Shown: positions 54,217 to 58,384 of the stretch, in pieces
Layout of the letters: each line of letters opens with the position of its first letter
How positions within the stretch are numbered: position 1 is the first letter of the stretch
Notes under the pieces: model-generated
Told to the model about the DNA's origin: nothing
Seen by the model: the letters and a program-made list of their open reading frames with translations, nothing else
Database searches by the model: none
NCBI GenBank assembly: GCA_900539595.1
Contig: UQCQ01000011.1
Span: 1-58,384 of the forward strand
Source: an uncultured Mollicutes bacterium
Lineage (GTDB): Bacteria; Bacillota_I; Bacilli_A; RFN20; CAG-826
Reading direction: 5' to 3'
DNA length: 58,384 nucleotides
Program-made: the position numbers and the translations under genes

Positions 54217-54872
54217 AGCAACTTTCCTGCGCTTCTTCCTTGCCCTCTTCTTTTTTAGAAGCTTATAAAGTCGTTTCCCTTCAAGACAAGGAATGGTCCT
54301 TGTCCTTGCTTTCCAAAGAAAAAACTTCCACCTTGTCCAGGCAAAACGGGGTGAAATACGAGGGGCTAGAAGGAATCGAAATTCGCTTTGTCGACTCCCC
54401 TTTGCAGGAAAATTCTTCTCCTTCTCTCCTTTTCCTTTCTGAGCCGAAGTCCTCCGTTATCTATGAGAAAAACCGTATCTTGTGGAAAGAGGGCCCCCAT
54501 TCCTCTATTCAAGAAATCGCCTCCAAGAAACAATGGCAGGACGTCCTTCGGGGAGATGCGGATATCTACAGAATCGACCCCTCGCTTTCTTTAAGCGAAC
54601 TCCTCACCGAATTGAATTTCGTTTTGGGGATGCTGGACCGACTAGAAGAAAAGAAGAAAGAACAAAGCGGAGCGAAAGATTATTTTCTCCGCCTCTTTGT
54701 GAAAACTTCGCTCAGCCGTAAACATTACAAGTTGGAAAATTACTTTTTCCCATTGCTTTTCGCCTGTCAGGAAAATACCGTCCTCTATGTAAAGAAAGAC
54801 GGCGATTATCGATATTATCAAAAAGTTTTAGGCTTCCTGGAACACCTTGAAATAAATAAGCAAGAAGATTAG
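54213..54872 (+). CDS. Uncharacterised protein coupled to the 53422 gene
   Basis: 219 residues from the ATG at 54213, which overlaps the preceding stop (ATGA) and follows GGAG. Soluble, with a charged helix (about 145-160) and a KDYFLRLF/KLENYFFPLLF segment; no family recognised. Its C-terminal 45 bp overlap, on the opposite strand, the end of the 54828-55130 gene. The two coupled proteins probably act together. Confidence 0.5.
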   Translation: MKQLSCASSLPSSFLEAYKVVSLQDKEWSLSLLSKEKTSTLSRQNGVKYEGLEGIEIRFVDSPLQENSSPSLLFLSEPKSSVIYEKNRILWKEGPHSSIQEIASKKQWQDVLRGDADIYRIDPSLSLSELLTELNFVLGMLDRLEEKKKEQSGAKDYFLRLFVKTSLSRKHYKLENYFFPLLFACQENTVLYVKKDGDYRYYQKVLGFLEHLEINKQED

Positions 54873-55130
54873 GGCCGCCTGCCAAAGGGTATGGAGAATC
54901 CCAAAAATCAAATATCTTCGATGATGGGCCATATCTTCAAACCGGACGTCTTTGGACATATAGGTAATAAGCAATGCCGGCCCTCCAAAGGCAATCGCAG
55001 TGAGGATGACCGCCCAATCGGCGATTTTTCCCTTGGCTTTCCCTTGAAGGAATTTGATGTAGGCGATGGCAACCGCATAGGTAGCAAGCATCCCGATGAT
55101 TGCGATACTAAAGAAAGTATAGATATTCAT
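54828..55130 (-). CDS. Small three-helix membrane protein
   Basis: 100 residues with hydrophobic segments at about 5-27, 37-57 and 73-96 and a polar loop with a KDVRFEDMAHHRR segment. This layout is faintly like DUF1294 proteins but the match is too weak to assign. It ends inside the convergent 54213-54872 gene and starts only 6 bp after the T run of the mglC-type terminator, so its expression signals are not clear. Confidence 0.5.
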   Translation of the reverse strand: MNIYTFFSIAIIGMLATYAVAIAYIKFLQGKAKGKIADWAVILTAIAFGGPALLITYMSKDVRFEDMAHHRRYLIFGILHTLWQAALIFLLIYFKVFQEA

Positions 55131-55136
55131 GGTTAG

Positions 55137-55165
55137 AAAAAGGGACGTTTTGGAAACGCCCCTTT
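55137..55165 (-). terminator. Terminator of the mgl-type operon
   Basis: GGGACGTTT (55142-55150) pairs with AAACGCCCC (55154-55162) with one wobble and a 3-nt loop; on the minus strand T4-5 follows (55141-55137). Confidence 0.82.
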
Positions 55166-55182
55166 ATTGTAGTGGAATTTGC

Positions 55183-56856
55183 TTATTTCTTCTTCAAGAA
55201 TTTCGCGCAGTCGAAGGTAACGGCAATGAGGATGATCAAGCCTTTGATGAAGAGCTGAGCATTGGAGTCGCCGATGCCGATGAAGGGGAGGATGTAGGCG
55301 ATCGCCTGGAAGAGGAGAGTGCCGATTACAACGCCATGGATCGTACCAACGCCGCCGCTGAAGGAGACGCCGCCGACAACGCAAGCTGCGATGGCATCGC
55401 TTTCCATGCCTTGTCCGTTCTGAGCTTTGACCGAAGTCGAATAGATGCCGAAGATGGAGGAGCCAAGGCCATAAAGGATACCAGCCATCAAGAAGACGCC
55501 CATCGTGGTCCAGAAGACGTTGATACCGCTAACGGCAGCCGCTTCGGGGTTGCCGCCGACGGCGAACATATTCTTACCGAATTTCGTTTTGTTCCAAATA
55601 AACCACATCACCGCGACAAGAACCACGGCATAGATAATCATGATGGGGAAGCCTGTGATGCCTCCGCCAATACGACCGGTGAGGTTTTTGATAACATTGT
55701 TATCCGGCATGCCGGTATATCCGTTATCGGTGAGAAGAACCATGCCACCGAAGATCATCAATTGGTTAGCAAGGGTCGAAATGAACGGGTGCATTTTGAA
55801 TTTGGCGGTAAAGAAGCCAGCCAAGCAAGAGAAGAAAGCACAGGCAATCGTCGAGAGCAAGAAGCCGAAGACAACGCGAAGCCCAAGAGGAATCGCCGAG
55901 AAGTCGAGGGAAGCTCCTGCAAAGGTGATTTCGGGGATGCCGCTGGTGGTACAGAACATGACGGTTAAGACGCCGCCCATGCCAATCATACGTCCAACAG
56001 ACAAGTCGGTACCGGCCAGAATAATGAGTCCCGCGACGCCCAACGAGAAGAATAGACGTGGCGAACTCTGTTCCAGAATGGTTAGAATAACCGGCCAGGT
56101 AAAGAGGAATTTGCCATTGGTTGCCGCATAGACGACGGTGACGAGGATGACGGCAAGCAAAATCACGAAATAGAGGCCGTTATTGAAGATGAAATCGCGG
56201 AGGCTGAATTTGTAGCGATAATTCTCGAAATGATCCGCGATTTTTTCTTGAATCGGAGCATGGCCATCATAGGCGTCTTTAATCGCGTTGGAACGCTCCA
56301 AATAGAGGGAATGGAGGTCATCTTTGTTGTTGGTGACTTTTTCCGAATAAGCGGATTCCGCGTCTTCCTTGGCAAGGGCATAAGCTTTGTGCATCGCGAT
56401 GGTTTCGCTGCGGATTTCTTCTTTCGAAGCTCCGGCTGCCTTCTTTTCGCGAAGGGCTGCCATACGATTTTGATGTTCTTGTGCCGCTTTGGTCAGTGCT
56501 TCTTTGCGAAGGGCCGCCGCGCTTTCTTTTTCCGCTTTGTTAGCGGCTTTCTTTTCGTTGAGGAAGCTTTGATAGCCTTTCTTGGCCGCGACGTAGAAGC
56601 TAGCACGTTCTTTGGCGAGTTCTTCTTTTTTCGACGCTTTGACCGCTTTGGCTTCCTCGATCATCTTTTTGTCGCTATCGATGATTTGGGCTTTGGTCTC
56701 CTTCGGGATTTGCCGATTGTTGCGGACGCTGCGGATCTCGTTCCCAAGGTCCTTGATTCGCTTCTCGCCGTCTTGGCAAAGCGCATCAATGCGCGCTTGA
56801 CGCTCGGCGAGGTCTTTTCTCAACTCCTCATAAGCAGGAGAATTGATGTTTTCCAT
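55183..56856 (-). CDS. Sugar ABC transporter permease (MglC type) with N-terminal coiled-coil domain
   Basis: 557 residues. Residues 1-205 are a highly charged Ala/Glu/Lys-rich helical region without membrane segments, predicted coiled coil and cytoplasmic. A normal CUT2 permease follows from about 225: LAGTDLSVGRMIG, AVGGNPEAAAVSGI, CVVGGVSFSGGVG. MglC-type permeases are about 330 residues, so the N-terminal domain is an addition. AAAGGAG lies about 13 nt before the ATG. With the MglA-type ATPase it should import galactose or methyl-galactoside-like sugars. Confidence 0.9.
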   Translation of the reverse strand: MENINSPAYEELRKDLAERQARIDALCQDGEKRIKDLGNEIRSVRNNRQIPKETKAQIIDSDKKMIEEAKAVKASKKEELAKERASFYVAAKKGYQSFLNEKKAANKAEKESAAALRKEALTKAAQEHQNRMAALREKKAAGASKEEIRSETIAMHKAYALAKEDAESAYSEKVTNNKDDLHSLYLERSNAIKDAYDGHAPIQEKIADHFENYRYKFSLRDFIFNNGLYFVILLAVILVTVVYAATNGKFLFTWPVILTILEQSSPRLFFSLGVAGLIILAGTDLSVGRMIGMGGVLTVMFCTTSGIPEITFAGASLDFSAIPLGLRVVFGFLLSTIACAFFSCLAGFFTAKFKMHPFISTLANQLMIFGGMVLLTDNGYTGMPDNNVIKNLTGRIGGGITGFPIMIIYAVVLVAVMWFIWNKTKFGKNMFAVGGNPEAAAVSGINVFWTTMGVFLMAGILYGLGSSIFGIYSTSVKAQNGQGMESDAIAACVVGGVSFSGGVGTIHGVVIGTLLFQAIAYILPFIGIGDSNAQLFIKGLIILIAVTFDCAKFLKKK

Positions 56857-56872
56857 AGCTAAGTTGACTCCT

Positions 56873-58375
56873 TTATAAGTACTTCGCGCTTAGGCGGAGC
56901 AGTTCTTCTTGGTTGGTGGATTTCGTATCCACGATGCCGCTGAGATGGTAATTGCTCATAACGGCAATGCGATTGGTGATGCCAAGAATTTCTGGCATTT
57001 CGCTGGAAACGACAAGGCAGGTCTTCCCTTCTTTCGCCAAATTGATGATCAATTGATAGATTTCATATTTGGCCCCGACGTCGATTCCTCGGGTCGGTTC
57101 GTCGAGGAGGAGAAGGTCTGGCGTGGTTTCCAGCCATTTTCCAATGATGACTTTCTGCTGGTTGCCGCCGCTAAGAGCCATGATGCTGTCATCGGCTCCC
57201 ATGCAGCGGGTATGCATCATTTTGATTTCCCGTTCCGTGGCTTCCTTCATTTTGGCATCGCTGATATAGAAACCATTGATGTATTTGCCAAGGCTCGAGA
57301 TGCAGGTATTGAAGGTGAGGTCTCCACGGGGGAAGATTCCGGATACTTTTCTTTCTTCCGTCAAATAAGCGAAATTGTATTTGATGGCGTCGCTCGCCCC
57401 TTTGAAGTGGAGAGGTTTTCCTTTGTAAAGGATTTCGCCGCTACGAATGGTGCGGAGCCCGAAGATCGTTTCCAATAATTCCGTTCTTCCGGCGCCGACA
57501 AGGCCATAAATCCCAAAAATTTCTCCTTTTTTCACGGAGAAAGAAACATCGGATAGTTTGGGAGCGTAACGCGTGCAGAGGTTCTTTACTTCGAAGATGA
57601 CTTCGCCCGGAACATTGTCTACCGGGGGGAAGCGTTGGCTAAGCGAACGTCCGACCATGGCGGAGACGAGTTCTTCCATGTTGGTTTCTTTGGTGGATTT
57701 CGTCATGATGAGCTGACCATCACGCAAGACGGAAACTTCGTCGCAGATTTCAAAAATCTCATCCATTTTGTGGGAGATGTAGACAAAGGAAACGCCTTTT
57801 TCGCGAAGGTCACTCACAATTTTGAAAAGCTTTTTGACTTCGCGTTCCGTGAGCGAGCTCGTCGGCTCATCCAAAACGATGATTTTGGCGTCGTAGCTAA
57901 CAGCCTTAGCGATTTCAACCATTTGGCGTTCGCTAACGCTCATGGTGCGCATCACCGCTTTCGGGTTGATGTCCATGTTCAGCCGATCAAAGAGGGCTTT
58001 CGCACTCTCTAACATCGCCTTCTCATCCACCATTCCAAAGCGCGTGGGATAACGTCCGAGGAAGAGGTTGTCTAGAATCGTCCGGTCCAAGCATTGGTTC
58101 AATTCTTGGTGGACCATCGCAACTCCGTTCTCCAACGCGTTTTTCGGGTCTTTGAAATTCACGTGCTTGCCATCGAGCAATACATCGCCTTCATCCATGC
58201 TATAAACGCCAAAAAGGCACTTCATCATCGTGCTCTTTCCTGCGCCGTTTTCGCCCATCAAGCCAAGGACGGTGCCTTTTTTGACTTGGAGGTTAATGTC
58301 ATGGAGAACGCGGTTTTTTCCGAAACTCTTAGAGAGATGGCGAATCTCCAAGACGTTCGTTTTATTTCCGTCCAT
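56873..58375 (-). CDS. mglA: Sugar ABC transporter ATPase (MglA type), two nucleotide-binding domains
   Basis: 500 residues. Domain 1: Walker A GENGAGKST, the MglA-like FLGRYPTRFGMVDE segment, signature MSVSERQMVEIAKA (degenerate) and IIVLDEPTSSL. Domain 2: degenerate Walker A GLVGAGRTE, signature LSGGNQQKVIIGKWL and LLLLDEPTRGID. Strong likeness to MglA. GGAGACCCT precedes the ATG at the very edge of the window; the galactose-binding protein gene is expected just outside it. Confidence 0.93.
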   Translation of the reverse strand: MDGNKTNVLEIRHLSKSFGKNRVLHDINLQVKKGTVLGLMGENGAGKSTMMKCLFGVYSMDEGDVLLDGKHVNFKDPKNALENGVAMVHQELNQCLDRTILDNLFLGRYPTRFGMVDEKAMLESAKALFDRLNMDINPKAVMRTMSVSERQMVEIAKAVSYDAKIIVLDEPTSSLTEREVKKLFKIVSDLREKGVSFVYISHKMDEIFEICDEVSVLRDGQLIMTKSTKETNMEELVSAMVGRSLSQRFPPVDNVPGEVIFEVKNLCTRYAPKLSDVSFSVKKGEIFGIYGLVGAGRTELLETIFGLRTIRSGEILYKGKPLHFKGASDAIKYNFAYLTEERKVSGIFPRGDLTFNTCISSLGKYINGFYISDAKMKEATEREIKMMHTRCMGADDSIMALSGGNQQKVIIGKWLETTPDLLLLDEPTRGIDVGAKYEIYQLIINLAKEGKTCLVVSSEMPEILGITNRIAVMSNYHLSGIVDTKSTNQEELLRLSAKYL

Positions 58376-58384
58376 AGGGTCTCC

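Noticed and set aside
1..58384. Mollicutes genetic code (TGA as Trp)
   Set aside because: TGG is used throughout conserved Trp positions and TGA works as a stop in many ATGA overlaps.
1..58384. CRISPR arrays, insertion sequences, prophage, tRNA or rRNA genes
   Set aside because: No regularly spaced direct repeats, transposase, integrase or structural RNA signatures were seen on either strand.

Overview
The window reads as a chromosome segment of an uncultured, fermentative Gram-positive bacterium of the Bacillota, probably a gut-type Bacilli lineage. The evidence is the Bacillota-type F-ATPase operon, many lipoproteins with a lipobox but no outer-membrane components, cre-like catabolite operators, LacI-type control and a large sugar-uptake repertoire. 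TGG is the tryptophan codon and TGA is a stop (many ATGA stop/start overlaps), so the code is standard and not the Mollicutes code. No rRNA, tRNA, CRISPR array, insertion sequence or prophage was seen.

Layout. 0-7 kb: complete F1Fo ATP synthase operon on the minus strand (I-B-E-F-H-A-G-D-C). The c subunit carries a second membrane glutamate, as in two-carboxylate sodium rotors. 7.1-8.9 kb: a nucleoside-kinase-like gene, divergent from the ATPase. 8.9-26.3 kb: a nine-gene minus-strand glycan locus behind one promoter with a perfect cre-type operator. It encodes a phosphatase-domain lipoprotein, a CUT1 binding protein, two permeases, large surface Ig-like and repeat proteins, a DUF4838 lipoprotein and a cytoplasmic GH127-type beta-L-arabinofuranosidase. 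It has no ATPase of its own. 26.4-29.1 kb: four translationally overlapped genes forming an unusual ABC-ATPase/DUF624/small-membrane-protein module. 29.1-29.6 kb: an intergenic island with a 24-residue hydrophobic peptide opposed by an antisense promoter, resembling a type I toxin-antitoxin locus.

29.6-40.3 kb: xylose-type operon(s): LacI regulator, TIM-barrel isomerase/epimerase, Gfo/Idh/MocA oxidoreductase, a ribose/xylose-type ABC transporter, XylA and XylB. The regulator promoter is flanked by two matching operators. 40.4-45.5 kb: a three-gene ABC transporter (binding protein, fused double permease, MalK-like ATPase with a large insertion) under a promoter carrying two cre-like operators. 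45.9-51.1 kb: two uncharacterised coupled genes, GlpK, Xaa-Pro aminopeptidase and a YigZ-family protein. 51.2-54.9 kb (plus strand): CPBP protease homologue, TraX-like protein, thioredoxin and an unrecognised gene pair. 54.8-58.4 kb: a small membrane protein and an MglA/MglC-type sugar transporter running off the window edge.

Most unusual features. Three transporters carry long charged, helical additions on their cytoplasmic parts: a C-terminal tail on the xylose-type permease, an N-terminal coiled coil on the MglC-type permease, and an insertion in the helical subdomain of the MalK-like ATPase. Several transcription units begin with a TANNNT box 6-10 nt before the start codon and no Shine-Dalgarno, suggesting leaderless mRNAs, while operon-internal genes mostly have good Shine-Dalgarno sequences. 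Together the genes describe a cell that imports pentoses, galactosides and arabinose-containing oligosaccharides through ABC transporters and manages membrane energy with a possibly sodium-coupled ATPase.
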